A stretch of 58,138 nucleotides of DNA from Eubacteriales bacterium (GCA_030533235.1 JAUNJN010000010.1:1-58138); one strand, 5' to 3'; counted from the stretch's first letter, positions 8,844 to 17,812 are shown. Notes: generated from the letters alone by a model not told the origin. A program made the numbers and translations.

Positions 8844-9817
8844 CGTGCAAATATTTTTGTTTTTGCAAGGTCATATAAGTATTTACCACCTGCACAGATG
8901 AGCACGGATGCTGCCGTAAGTATCAGAATGATAATCGGATTTGTACGTAGCCACAGCATTTCTTTGCCGGAAATGTGTGAGATCAGATACACAAGTGCGC
9001 GGTAGATTGTTCCGTGGAAGCATAGGATGATGAGGGAAATCCGTCCCAGGTATTCCAAAATGCGGTTTTTAGAAATCAGTAGTGAAAGTGCAACTGCAAA
9101 CCCGCAACCAATCGTTGCCACAACAAACCACATAGAAGGTGTGTCTGCATAAGGAAGCTTCTGACTGAGAATGACACTTTCTATGCCGAGCAGGGCTGTG
9201 AGTACGCCTGCTGTCGGGCGTACGAATCTGCCGGAAGGTGTATGTGCTGCAAACAGTTCCCCGAGTGCAACAAAGAAAATATATTTCGGCACACGGTCGA
9301 GTCCGAAAACGAGTGGCGGAAGTGATTTTGTTGCAAACAATACCGAAACGGTAAGGCATACGAGAAAAGCTACGATACGCCTGTGCTTGGGGATGTTGCG
9401 AAGCAGATTATAGAGAACAAGTGTGATAAAGAAGCATGGCAAAAACCATAGAGGGATATTAAAGACGAGCTCGTCCTGACGTCCGAGCATGAGCCCTTTT
9501 AGGGCATCCAAAAACGATACATCCGAGGGTTTATAGAGACGTTCCGCAAACTGCCAATAAAGCAGTGTGAGGATACCAACGACGTAATATGGCAAAAGAA
9601 TTGTGCGTATGCGGTGCAAAAAATCGGTATAAACCGGACGCTTTTTGTATACCACACCCGCAGCAAAGAAAAAGATGGCCATATGGAAGGAGTAAATCCA
9701 TGTGTAAACAGAAGGCTCGTAATTGATATGCCCGTACACCATCAATAGGATACCGATACCGCGCAGGATATCTACCCAATGAATTCGATTGTCTGTCTGT
9801 CGATTGATTTGTTCCAT
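8825..9817 (-). CDS. Acyltransferase 3 family membrane protein
   Basis: 330 residues, about ten hydrophobic segments. The N-terminus has the acyltransferase-3 hallmark: a short polar tail, WVDILRGIGILLMVYGHI with the conserved R and H, then FHMAIFFFAAG. These integral membrane enzymes move acetyl or other acyl groups onto sugars, often of surface polysaccharides; the fucose 4-O-acetylase-like subgroup fits best. The substrate cannot be told. The ATG follows AAGGGA. It lies 22 bases downstream of the BspA-like gene on the same strand and the pair probably forms an operon. Confidence 0.8.
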   Translation of the reverse strand: MEQINRQTDNRIHWVDILRGIGILLMVYGHINYEPSVYTWIYSFHMAIFFFAAGVVYKKRPVYTDFLHRIRTILLPYYVVGILTLLYWQFAERLYKPSDVSFLDALKGLMLGRQDELVFNIPLWFLPCFFITLVLYNLLRNIPKHRRIVAFLVCLTVSVLFATKSLPPLVFGLDRVPKYIFFVALGELFAAHTPSGRFVRPTAGVLTALLGIESVILSQKLPYADTPSMWFVVATIGCGFAVALSLLISKNRILEYLGRISLIILCFHGTIYRALVYLISHISGKEMLWLRTNPIIILILTAASVLICAGGKYLYDLAKTKIFARKKVSL

Positions 9818-9839
9818 AAACCATCCCTTAACGCTCCCG

Positions 9840-10667
9840 CTATTGCAGGAGCGCTTTTACATATTTAAAATCTTCTTTGTAGGTTTCGTCAATTTTCTGA
9901 CCACCAATGATGCATTCCGAAAACATACATCGGGTGTCGGCAAACATATGTGGTGCGAAATTATCACCAAAATGGTATTTGCCAGTGAAGTTTGTCGCGT
10001 AGTACATATGATTCATGTCTTCGACATGGTTGACCGAAAACGTAGAAGGCATGGAAAGACCATCCGGAATTTTGCATTCGGAGAACATGTATTCCATATG
10101 CTCCACCTGATCGGTTACAAACTTCTCGTCAAAGATAAAGCCTTCCGGAATGACGCACTGATAAAACATGTAACGCATCTCCTTACAATCGCACGTATTA
10201 AAATGACGTCCGAGTGAAAATCCTTGTGGCATGACACAGCCCGCAAACATCAGATCCATATCTACAACATGTCTTGTATTAAACAGACTGCCAAACATGA
10301 TATTGTCCGGTAGTGTACACCACGAAAACATGCCGTGACAGCTGCTTGCATTGACGGGAAGCTCGATGCGCCCACCGGTGTAGCCGTTGTCATTGAACTT
10401 TAGTATCTTTTTTCCGCTCGTCGTCCGGTCAATCTTGAAATGCATTGGATTGTACAACACCCAGTGCTTTTCTCCGGTTGTCTCCTTAAACCATTCGTAG
10501 TCCGGCAGACTGATTTGCCGGCGGAAAACATTGCGTTCTACCTCGTCCTCGATATCAAAAAAATGGGATGACCCCTCATATATAACATGCGCATTGCCTG
10601 CGGATATTTGTCGTTCGATTTCCTCCGGTGTCGCCATCTTCGGTCTTGGCGGTGCGGAGCTGTTCAT
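9840..10667 (-). CDS. BspA-like repeat protein without a signal peptide
   Basis: About 275 residues. The C-terminal two thirds consists of repeated units of about 24-28 residues with the pattern V..M..MF..C.(I/M)P.GF (for example VEHMEYMFSECKIPDG), resembling the DUF285/BspA leucine-rich-like repeats of surface proteins. No signal peptide, membrane segment or anchor is visible, so it appears cytoplasmic, which is unusual for this repeat class. Start uncertain: an ATG at 10700 lacks a ribosome site, while AAGGGGGA lies just inside that longer frame; the ATG at 10667 is the only ATG after it but is about 20 bases away. Function unknown. Confidence 0.55.
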   Translation of the reverse strand: MNSSAPPRPKMATPEEIERQISAGNAHVIYEGSSHFFDIEDEVERNVFRRQISLPDYEWFKETTGEKHWVLYNPMHFKIDRTTSGKKILKFNDNGYTGGRIELPVNASSCHGMFSWCTLPDNIMFGSLFNTRHVVDMDLMFAGCVMPQGFSLGRHFNTCDCKEMRYMFYQCVIPEGFIFDEKFVTDQVEHMEYMFSECKIPDGLSMPSTFSVNHVEDMNHMYYATNFTGKYHFGDNFAPHMFADTRCMFSECIIGGQKIDETYKEDFKYVKALLQ

Positions 10668-10786
10668 TTTAAGCTTAAGAATAACAATTCCCCCTTGCAT
10701 ATCTTATTCTTATTGTAGTGTAACATAGAAAAAATAAACTTGCTAGAGTCTATTTTATGTAATCTATTTATGTAATCCGGATTTTG

Positions 10787-10795
10787 CATACATAT
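10787..10795 (+). promoter_or_regulatory. Sigma-E-like -10 element upstream of spmA
   Basis: CATACATAT matches the -10 of mother-cell sigma-E promoters (CATACAnT). It is about 55 bases before the spmA start. In Bacillus spmA is known to be sigma-E dependent, which supports the reading; the -35 is not distinctive. The rest of 10701-10850 shows nothing else that I can name. Confidence 0.45.
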
Positions 10796-10850
10796 TCAGA
10801 CAAATGAACGACATAAAATGGACTAATGAGGTAGTTTATAGGGTGAAGTT

Positions 10851-11486
10851 ATGTTAAATGTGATTTGGGCATTTATGATTTTGGCAGGTGTACTGTATGG
10901 CGGTTTCTGTGGAGGAACGGTGATGGGAGCTGTGGCAAACGGGGCACTTGACTCAGCAAAGGAGGCGGTTTCTCTTTGCATTGTTATGTTAGGTGTTGTA
11001 GGTATGTGGAATGGTGTTATGCAGATTGCAAGAGCGTCCGGATTGATTGCAAAATGGACAAAGGGTTTTGATCCGGTCATAAGCTTTTTGTTCCCGCGAA
11101 TACCAAAGGACCATCCGGTCAGGCAGGACATTGCTTCAAATATGATTGCAAATATACTGGGACTCGGATGGGCAGCAACCCCGGCAGGTCTCAAAGCGAT
11201 GAAAGGGCTTGCTAATCTGGCGGTTGAACAAAGACGATGGCTTTCGGATGATATGTCGACGCATACGGCAACCGATGAGATGTGTACCTTTCTTGTGATT
11301 AATATATCGTCTCTGCAGCTGATTCCGATGACGATGATTGCCTATCGCAGCCAGTACGGGAGTACAAACCCGACAGGCATTCTTGGACCGGCACTGCTTG
11401 CAACACTTGGGACGACGGTGATTGCGGTCGTGATTTGCAAGGTGATCGGAGGACGGAAAGGATACGGGATTGAAAAAGAAAAGTGA
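10851..11486 (+). CDS. spmA: Spore maturation protein A (SpmA)
   Basis: 211 residues, integral membrane protein of the nucleoside-recognition (Gate) domain family. The GGFCGG, SKEAVSLCIVMLGVVGMWNG-like and IASNMIANILGLGWAATPAGLK regions are characteristic of SpmA. In Bacillus SpmA acts with SpmB in dehydration of the spore core. SpmB, normally the next gene, is not present here: the following gene is a signal peptidase. The ATG follows AGGGTGAAG. A sigma-E-like -10 upstream suggests expression in the mother cell. Confidence 0.85.
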   Translation: MLNVIWAFMILAGVLYGGFCGGTVMGAVANGALDSAKEAVSLCIVMLGVVGMWNGVMQIARASGLIAKWTKGFDPVISFLFPRIPKDHPVRQDIASNMIANILGLGWAATPAGLKAMKGLANLAVEQRRWLSDDMSTHTATDEMCTFLVINISSLQLIPMTMIAYRSQYGSTNPTGILGPALLATLGTTVIAVVICKVIGGRKGYGIEKEK

Positions 11487-11499
11487 AAATGACAGAAAC

Positions 11500-11528
11500 T
11501 TGCAGTATAATCGGAACTGTGGTATATT
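11500..11528 (+). promoter_or_regulatory. Possible sigma-A promoter before the signal peptidase gene
   Basis: TTGCAG (11500-11505) and TATATT (11523-11528) with a 17-base spacer. It would start the wall-polymer transcript of the signal peptidase, TagB-like and YidC-like genes independently of spmA. Confidence 0.5.
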
Positions 11529-11569
11529 GACTCTAATTATGAGTATTTGCAGATGAAACGGGATAAATC

Positions 11570-11932
11570 ATGTTAAAAAAACACAAAACAGGCATAGTAT
11601 GGGCAATCATAGTGGTGACTCTTATGATTGCCGCCTGGTATGTAAGTAAATATCATTACCAGCTCATGCTGATTCAGGGGGATTCGATGACTCCGACGTA
11701 TCATAATCTCCAGCTTGTGGTACTGGACAAGCATGACAGGGAATACGCAGTCGGGGATGTCATTGCATTTCGGTGTGATGGACTGGATTGTGTTCTGGTG
11801 AAAAGAATTGCTGAGATTACGAGCGATAACCGGTATTATGTGCTGGGCGACAATCAAAGCGAAAGTGTTGATTCCCGTGATGAAAGGGTCGGTTATGTTG
11901 AGCGCGAGGATATTGTTGGATATGTGCTTTAA
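11570..11932 (+). CDS. Small signal peptidase I-like protease (S26)
   Basis: 120 residues. One N-terminal membrane anchor (about 9-25), then the S26 catalytic boxes: QGDSMTPT with Ser39 as nucleophile, LVKRIAE with Lys78 as general base, and GDNQSESVDSR as the conserved box E. The Ser/Lys dyad is complete, so it is probably active on the outer membrane face. It is shorter than typical LepB enzymes (about 170-190) because the second beta domain is missing. Its place at the head of a teichoic-acid-like operon suggests a local client, but that is inference. The next gene starts 33 bases on. Confidence 0.8.
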   Translation: MLKKHKTGIVWAIIVVTLMIAAWYVSKYHYQLMLIQGDSMTPTYHNLQLVVLDKHDREYAVGDVIAFRCDGLDCVLVKRIAEITSDNRYYVLGDNQSESVDSRDERVGYVEREDIVGYVL

Positions 11933-11965
11933 CCGGTGCAAAAATGGAGAGGAGCTGTTGTCTCG

Positions 11966-13315
11966 ATGAACATGGCAAAAATGCTTTTATATATTGATCC
12001 GGGTACAGGTGCGATGCTGTTTTCTGTTTTGATGGGAATTGTCAGCGCAGCTTTTTTTCTGTTGCAGAAAGTCGTACTGAAGGCAAAATTTTTGCTGAGC
12101 GGCGGAAAAGTAAAAAAAGAGACCGAAAACAGGATTCCATATGTAATCTTTAGTGACAGCAAACGTTATTGGAATGTATTTGAACCGATTTGTGATGTGT
12201 TTGAGGCGAGAGGGATTGCGTGTGAGTATTGGACGGCATCACCGGATGATCCGGCACTTGATAAGGCGTATGCACATGTGAAAACAAGATTTATCGGTGA
12301 GGGTAATAAAGCGTATGCGGTTTTGAACCTGATGAATGCGGATATCTGTCTTGCCACGACACCGGGGCTCGATGTATACCAGTGGAAACGTTCGAAAAAT
12401 GCGCGCTTTTATGTACATATTGTTCACGAAATCGGCGAGGTGCTGATGTACCGTATGTTTGGTACGGATTATTTTGATGCGGTTTTGCTGTCCGGTGAGT
12501 TTCAAAAGGAGGGCATTCGGAAACTGGAGGATATACGAAAGCTTGACCAAAAGGAGCTGGTCGTTGTCGGATCTACCTACATGGATTCTATGATGAAGCG
12601 TAGGAAAGATGAGGCATATGCTGAGTGTGCGGCAACGCTGGAGAAACCTGCGGATAATTGTGCAGAAAATCGGATAATGACGGTTTTGGTTGCTCCGACC
12701 TGGGGTATAAGCTCAATATTGAACCGATATGGAGAACGCTTTTTACAGGCTGTCGTTGATACCGGATATCGTGTGATTGTACGTCCTCATCCACAGAGCT
12801 TTATTTCGGATCCGGATCTGATGGAGCAGCTGAGGCAGAAGTTCCCGGAGGGGGATCGCTTTGAGTGGAACCGGGACAATGATAACTTTGATGTGTTAAA
12901 CCGGGCGGATATTATGATTTCGGACTTTTCCGGCGTTGTATTTGATTTTTCGATTATCTTTGATAAACCGATTTTGTATACAAACACAGGATTGGATTTG
13001 GCACCGTATGATGCAGCATGGATGGATGCACCGATTTGGAGAAAAGAGGTATTGCCTCGGCTTGGCGAGGAATTAAATGAGTTGGATTTCGATAATTTGA
13101 AATTGGTAATTGATCAGTTGCTGTCAGATGAGGTTTATCAAAAGGGCAGAGATTATGTCCGTGATACGGCATGGCAGTATCGGGGCGAGTCTGCGGAGAG
13201 AGTGGTGGATTACCTTGTGCATAAGCATGAATGCATTTGTGGCGATGAAGCAGGAAAAAATGCAAAGAACATGAAGACCTATGATAAAACAGTGGGAGAC
13301 GATTTGGTATGTTAA
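11966..13315 (+). CDS. CDP-glycerol glycerophosphotransferase family protein (TagB/TagF-like)
   Basis: About 449 residues. One N-terminal hydrophobic segment (about 5-35), then a GT-B-like fold. The C-terminal half has the family's catalytic landmarks: a RPHPQSF motif near residue 275 and DFSGVVFDFSIIFDKPILY near residue 325. Family members transfer glycerol phosphate (or other polyol phosphates) from CDP-activated donors to a lipid-linked or polymeric acceptor at the cytoplasmic membrane face. The ATG at 11966 lies 11 bases after GGAGAGGAG. The stop overlaps the start of the YidC-like gene, so the two are translationally coupled. Confidence 0.8.
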   Translation: MNMAKMLLYIDPGTGAMLFSVLMGIVSAAFFLLQKVVLKAKFLLSGGKVKKETENRIPYVIFSDSKRYWNVFEPICDVFEARGIACEYWTASPDDPALDKAYAHVKTRFIGEGNKAYAVLNLMNADICLATTPGLDVYQWKRSKNARFYVHIVHEIGEVLMYRMFGTDYFDAVLLSGEFQKEGIRKLEDIRKLDQKELVVVGSTYMDSMMKRRKDEAYAECAATLEKPADNCAENRIMTVLVAPTWGISSILNRYGERFLQAVVDTGYRVIVRPHPQSFISDPDLMEQLRQKFPEGDRFEWNRDNDNFDVLNRADIMISDFSGVVFDFSIIFDKPILYTNTGLDLAPYDAAWMDAPIWRKEVLPRLGEELNELDFDNLKLVIDQLLSDEVYQKGRDYVRDTAWQYRGESAERVVDYLVHKHECICGDEAGKNAKNMKTYDKTVGDDLVC

Positions 13316-14262
13316 GACTATTATATAATTTATTGATTATGCCAATCCAGCTCGTTGTTGAGATGACGTATTCTCTCATGAGTCGTTTTTTGGACAATCA
13401 GGGGTTGGCGATTATCGCTGTCAGTATTGTGATTCAGCTGCTTGTATTACCGCTTTATAAGCGCTCGGATCTCATACAGGAGGAAGAACAACAAAAACAA
13501 AAGTCGATGGCACACTGGGTGTCGCATATTAAGAAGACCTTTCATGGCGACGAACGGTTTATGATGCTTAACACCTATTATCGTCAGCAGAACTATAAAC
13601 CGTACTATGCGTTAAAAAGCTCATTTTCCATTTTGCTTCAGATTCCGTTTTTTATGGCCGCCTATAATTATCTATCGAATTTACAAGAGATCAAGGGCGT
13701 TTCGTTTTGGTTTATCCGGGATTTGGGTGCACCGGATCATATGTTTTGTATCAATGGATTTTATCTTAATATGTTACCGGTTGCGATGACACTGATTAAC
13801 ATCGTGTCGGGAATCATTTATACAAAGGGACAGCCGCTTAAGAGTAAGCTGCAGGTATATGGTCTGGCGGTTATCTTTTTAGTGCTGCTGTATAACAGTC
13901 CGGCAGGACTTGTCCTGTATTGGACGATGAATAATGTTTTTTCACTGCTGAAAAATGTATTCATGAAGCTTGTGAAGCTGCCGCACACTCCGTGGAGAGG
14001 TTTGGTTGCGAGAAGGCTGGAAGCGGCTTCGATTGACCGAAGACTGTTTTTGGCTGAACAACTCCTGCTTACGATTTTGCTTGGGGCAGGCATACCACTA
14101 TCTGTTATCAGTGCTTCGGCAACGGAGTTTATTGTGGACGGATCAAGTCCGATGCGGCTTGTGTTGTATACGTTATCTGTGTATGCAGGTATCTTTCTCG
14201 TTTGGTTTTCGATATTTTATTATCTTATGACACAAGCGGGGAAAAATTTTTTTCTGTTTTGA
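13309..14262 (+). CDS. YidC/Oxa1-like membrane protein with C-terminal extension
   Basis: 317 residues. Residues about 1-225 match YidC/Oxa1 insertases: an N-terminal helix, the region LPLYKRSDLIQEEEQQKQK, then a membrane hairpin (LLQIPFFMAAYNYLSN) and the C-terminal helices with NSPAGLVLYWTMNNVFSLLKN. It is too degenerate and too embedded in wall genes to be the housekeeping insertase. Beyond residue 230 come two more hydrophobic segments not typical of YidC. The frame ends inside a further hydrophobic stretch at TGA 14260-14262, while the -1 frame continues smoothly into the sulfatase-like ORF. A T7 run (14247-14253) in the slip-competent phase precedes the stop. Confidence 0.75.
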   Translation: MLRLLYNLLIMPIQLVVEMTYSLMSRFLDNQGLAIIAVSIVIQLLVLPLYKRSDLIQEEEQQKQKSMAHWVSHIKKTFHGDERFMMLNTYYRQQNYKPYYALKSSFSILLQIPFFMAAYNYLSNLQEIKGVSFWFIRDLGAPDHMFCINGFYLNMLPVAMTLINIVSGIIYTKGQPLKSKLQVYGLAVIFLVLLYNSPAGLVLYWTMNNVFSLLKNVFMKLVKLPHTPWRGLVARRLEAASIDRRLFLAEQLLLTILLGAGIPLSVISASATEFIVDGSSPMRLVLYTLSVYAGIFLVWFSIFYYLMTQAGKNFFLF

Positions 14263-15878
14263 TGTTTGCACTAATCGGTGTTGGTCTGTTGGATTATATG
14301 TGCTTTGGCGGCAATCAGGGACGTATGTCTCCGGTGCTTGCATATGAGAAGCTTCCGTTATATTCTGCGACGCAAAAGCTTGTTAATCTGTGCGTGGTGA
14401 TTTTGGTCTTTATCGGACTTTTCTTTGTTGCGAAAAAACTGTCAAAGCTTTGCAGACAGCTTTTGCTCATTGCAGCCTTGTGTATGGCAATTATGTGTAT
14501 ATCGAGTATGGTCAAGGTAAATCGCTCAATGCAGACATACAAGGCAAATGGCGGAAAGCTTGAGGGTAAGGAGCTGTTTGAGCTTAGCACCGAAGGAAAT
14601 AATGTTGTAGTGTTTATGCTTGATCGCGCAATCAGCGGTTATATTCCGTACATATTTGCGGAGCGACCGGACATTGCGGAACAATTTGCAGATTTTACAT
14701 ATTATCCGAATACGGTCACCTATGGACATACAACGAATTTTGCGACGCCGGCATTGTTTGGCGGGTATGAATACACACCGGAACAATTAAATACGCGAAC
14801 GGATGAGTCACTGCGTGAAAAACAGAATGAGGCACTTAAGGTTATGCCGGCTGTGTTTGCGGAACAAGGATATGAGGTTACCGTATGTGATCCGCCATAT
14901 GCCAACTACGAATGGGTGCCGGATCTGTCAATCTTTGATGATATGGAGCACGTGCAGGCATATCGCACAGAGGGCGCGTTCAGAGAGAGTAAGCTTACGA
15001 CAATTGACAATGTGTATAAACGCCTGCAGCAAAGCAATTTCGTGTATTACGGAATTACAAAAATGGCACCTCTTATCATTCGGGCGCAGCTTTATAATGT
15101 CGGTTCGTATTGTTCGACCGTGGGCAACTCCAATAATCTGTTAAATGAAGGATTTAAAAACTCCTATACGGCGCTGGTCAGCCTAAAGGATATGACCGGA
15201 ATTGTTGAGGATGACAGCAATCATTTTCTGATGCTGCAAAACAGTACAACGCATGAGCCGGTTGTACTCAAAATGCCGGAGTATATCCCGGCGAATGATG
15301 TAGTATGGGAAGAAGAATTACAAAAAATGCCGGAGCATGTCGTAGATGGAAAGAAACTTGATATCAATGACTATGAAACATTGTCGTATTATCAGATCAA
15401 TGTAGCTGCTTTGCAGGCGGTTGCCGACTGGATTTCGTTTTTGAAGCAACAGAATGTCTATGACAATACGCGTATCGTGATTGTTTCGGATCATGGCGAA
15501 GGTCTTGGACAGTTTGGATTCGCCGGGGACATCGATATCGAGGCTTATAATTCGTTGTTGCTTGTGAAGGATTTTGGTGAGACATCGGGCGAGGTGTCAG
15601 GCGAAGTGCCGGGGGATGTGCGTACTTCCGATGAATTTATGACGATTGCGGATGTTCCGTATCTTGCGATGAAGGATTTGATTCGGCAACCGGTCAATCC
15701 ATTTACAGGTAATGTGATTTCGAATGCGGAAAAGTATACATCGCCGCAAAAAATTACAACCTCTTCCCTGTGGGATGTGACGACAAACAATGGTAACGTG
15801 TTTGATACGTCGGATGGGGAATGGTATGAGATAAAAGACAATATTTTTGATCCGGCATGCTGGATAAGGATAGAGTAG
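14262..15878 (+). CDS. Sulfatase/LTA-synthase-like phosphotransferase, probably the second half of a YidC fusion
   Basis: 538 residues from the ATG that overlaps the previous stop (TGATG). N-terminal membrane segments are followed by an alkaline-phosphatase superfamily domain: VVVFMLD (metal Asp), TYGHTTNFATPALFGG (likely Thr nucleophile) and VIVSDHGEGLG (metal Asp and His). Lipoteichoic acid synthases and phosphoethanolamine transferases share this fold and act outside the membrane on lipid-linked head groups. No ribosome site precedes 14262, and the frame is open upstream to about 14202. It is therefore made by a -1 shift, by coupled reinitiation, or is the broken half of one gene that would encode about 856 residues. 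Confidence 0.7.
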   Translation: MFALIGVGLLDYMCFGGNQGRMSPVLAYEKLPLYSATQKLVNLCVVILVFIGLFFVAKKLSKLCRQLLLIAALCMAIMCISSMVKVNRSMQTYKANGGKLEGKELFELSTEGNNVVVFMLDRAISGYIPYIFAERPDIAEQFADFTYYPNTVTYGHTTNFATPALFGGYEYTPEQLNTRTDESLREKQNEALKVMPAVFAEQGYEVTVCDPPYANYEWVPDLSIFDDMEHVQAYRTEGAFRESKLTTIDNVYKRLQQSNFVYYGITKMAPLIIRAQLYNVGSYCSTVGNSNNLLNEGFKNSYTALVSLKDMTGIVEDDSNHFLMLQNSTTHEPVVLKMPEYIPANDVVWEEELQKMPEHVVDGKKLDINDYETLSYYQINVAALQAVADWISFLKQQNVYDNTRIVIVSDHGEGLGQFGFAGDIDIEAYNSLLLVKDFGETSGEVSGEVPGDVRTSDEFMTIADVPYLAMKDLIRQPVNPFTGNVISNAEKYTSPQKITTSSLWDVTTNNGNVFDTSDGEWYEIKDNIFDPACWIRIE

Positions 15879-15921
15879 AGGCATGTATGGTTATTACATA
15901 AGAATATAGGAGGAATACAAA

Positions 15922-17736
15922 ATGCAGGCAATTATTTTGGCAGCAGGCATGGGAAAGCGTTTAAAGGCGCTTACAAATGATTCGACAAAATGTATGGTCA
16001 AGGTAAACGGCGTGACGATGGCAGAGCGCACACTGAAAAGTCTTGACAAGCTTAACTTAAATAAAATTGTTATTGTCGTCGGCTACAAGGGAGATAAGCT
16101 CATCGAGTATGTTAATTCGCTCGGGTTAAAGACGAAGCTTGAATTTGTAGATAACACGGTGTATGACAAGACAAATAATATTTATTCGCTGTATCTTGCA
16201 AAGGATTATCTTTTGGAGGATGACACGCTTCTTTTGGAGTCGGATATCGTGTTCGAGGATGCCGTGTTACGACGTCTGGTCGATAATCCGTATCCGAGTC
16301 TGGCACTTGTGGCACCGTTTGAGAGCTGGATGGACGGAACGGTAGTTACGCTTGATGAGGAAAATAATCTGCAAAGCTTTCTTGGCAAAAAGGATTTTGA
16401 TTTTAAACGCACGGCAGAGTATTACAAGACTGTGAATCTATATAAGTTCGGGAAGGATTTTTCGGTATCCCATTATGTGCCTTTTTTGGAGGCATATTGT
16501 AAGGCGCTTGGCAATAATGAGTATTATGAGCAGGTGTTAAAGGTCATTACATATCTCGACAAGCCGGAAATCAAGGCAGAGTGTCTCGGTGATGAGAAGT
16601 GGTACGAAATTGATGATGAGCAGGATCTGGAAATAGCAGAAACGATTTTTGCGGAAGGAAATGAACGTCTCGATAAGATGCAGAAAGCATTTGGAGGTTA
16701 TTGGAGATATCCGAAGGTACTTGATTTTTGCTATCTTGTTAATCCGTTTTATCCGTGTAAAAAGCTTGTGGACGAGATGCAGGCGAACTTTACGGAGCTT
16801 CTGACACAGTATCCGTCCGGACAGCGTATCAATGCACTTACGGCTGCCAAAAACTGGGGACTTAAGGAATCGCAGGTTGCGGTCGGCAACGGCGCGGCAG
16901 AACTCATTAAGGGATTGCTTCATATATTGGATGGCAAGCTTGGTGTTGCGTTCCCGACATTCCAGGAATATCCGAATCGAAAGCCATCAGATGAGGTTGT
17001 TCCGTATTTTGTGACAAATGATACGTTTTCTTATACAGCAGATGATTTGATGAATTTCTATGCAGATAAAGATATCAGGATTTTGACGTTGATTAATCCG
17101 GATAATCCATCCGGAAATTATATCAAGCGGGCAGATGTACTGCGTCTTGCAGACTGGGCGAAGCAAAAGGGAATTGTTCTGATTGTCGATGAATCGTTTG
17201 TGGATTTTTGTGATGCGGAGGAAAAGCCATCCCTGCTTCGTGCGGATGTGTTTGAGCACTACGATACATTGGTTGTTGTAAAGAGTATTTCAAAATCCTA
17301 TGGTGTGCCGGGCATACGTCTCGGAGTTGCGGCGAGTGCAAACGTGGAATTAATGAATGCTCTTAAGAAGGAAATTGCAATTTGGAATATTAATTCCTAC
17401 GGGGAATTCTTCCTTCAGATTCAGGAAAAGTACAACAAGGATTATGCCGGTGCATTGGAGCGGTTTTATGAGGTTCGTAACGCGTATATGGCGCGTCTTG
17501 CACAGATTAAGTCGCTGCGTGTGATTCCGACGCAGGCTAATTTCGTGCTGTGTGAGGTGTTGGGAAATCTATCCTCCACAGAGCTTACGGAACGTCTGCT
17601 GAACGATTACAATATCTTTATCAAGGATCTGTCGACCAAGAAGGGATTCGACGGTCGGAATTATATCCGTCTGGCGGTTCGTACGACAGAAGATAATGAC
17701 CGGCTGGTTGATGCTTTAGCGGAGATTTTGGACTAG
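15922..17736 (+). CDS. Fused LicC-like nucleotidyltransferase and PLP-dependent aminotransferase/decarboxylase
   Basis: 604 residues in two domains. Residues 1-240: sugar-phosphate/choline-phosphate nucleotidyltransferase with LAAGMGKRLKALTND (NTP loop), KVNG and a DTLLLESDIVF metal site, most like LicC cytidylyltransferases. Residues about 250-604: fold-type I PLP enzyme of the HisC/CobD group, with NPDNPSGNYI, VDESFVDF and the PLP lysine in SISKSYGVPG (Lys458). CobD-like enzymes make amino-alcohol phosphates by decarboxylation; HisC-like ones transaminate. A fused enzyme would make and activate an amino-alcohol phosphate, such as CDP-ethanolamine or CDP-serinol, for wall decoration (inference). 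The ATG follows AGGAGG. Confidence 0.8.
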   Translation: MQAIILAAGMGKRLKALTNDSTKCMVKVNGVTMAERTLKSLDKLNLNKIVIVVGYKGDKLIEYVNSLGLKTKLEFVDNTVYDKTNNIYSLYLAKDYLLEDDTLLLESDIVFEDAVLRRLVDNPYPSLALVAPFESWMDGTVVTLDEENNLQSFLGKKDFDFKRTAEYYKTVNLYKFGKDFSVSHYVPFLEAYCKALGNNEYYEQVLKVITYLDKPEIKAECLGDEKWYEIDDEQDLEIAETIFAEGNERLDKMQKAFGGYWRYPKVLDFCYLVNPFYPCKKLVDEMQANFTELLTQYPSGQRINALTAAKNWGLKESQVAVGNGAAELIKGLLHILDGKLGVAFPTFQEYPNRKPSDEVVPYFVTNDTFSYTADDLMNFYADKDIRILTLINPDNPSGNYIKRADVLRLADWAKQKGIVLIVDESFVDFCDAEEKPSLLRADVFEHYDTLVVVKSISKSYGVPGIRLGVAASANVELMNALKKEIAIWNINSYGEFFLQIQEKYNKDYAGALERFYEVRNAYMARLAQIKSLRVIPTQANFVLCEVLGNLSSTELTERLLNDYNIFIKDLSTKKGFDGRNYIRLAVRTTEDNDRLVDALAEILD

Positions 17737-17775
17737 AGGTATTGACAATCACAAAATATTATTGTTGGGTACAAA

Positions 17776-17812
17776 AAGAACGCTGTCCACAATCGCAAAC
17801 AGCGTTCTTCGT
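17776..17812. terminator. Bidirectional terminator between convergent genes
   Basis: Perfect 11-bp stem AAGAACGCTGT (17776-17786) / ACAGCGTTCTT (17799-17809), preceded by an A run. It separates the fused nucleotidyltransferase gene from the convergent GH25 lysozyme gene. Confidence 0.75.
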
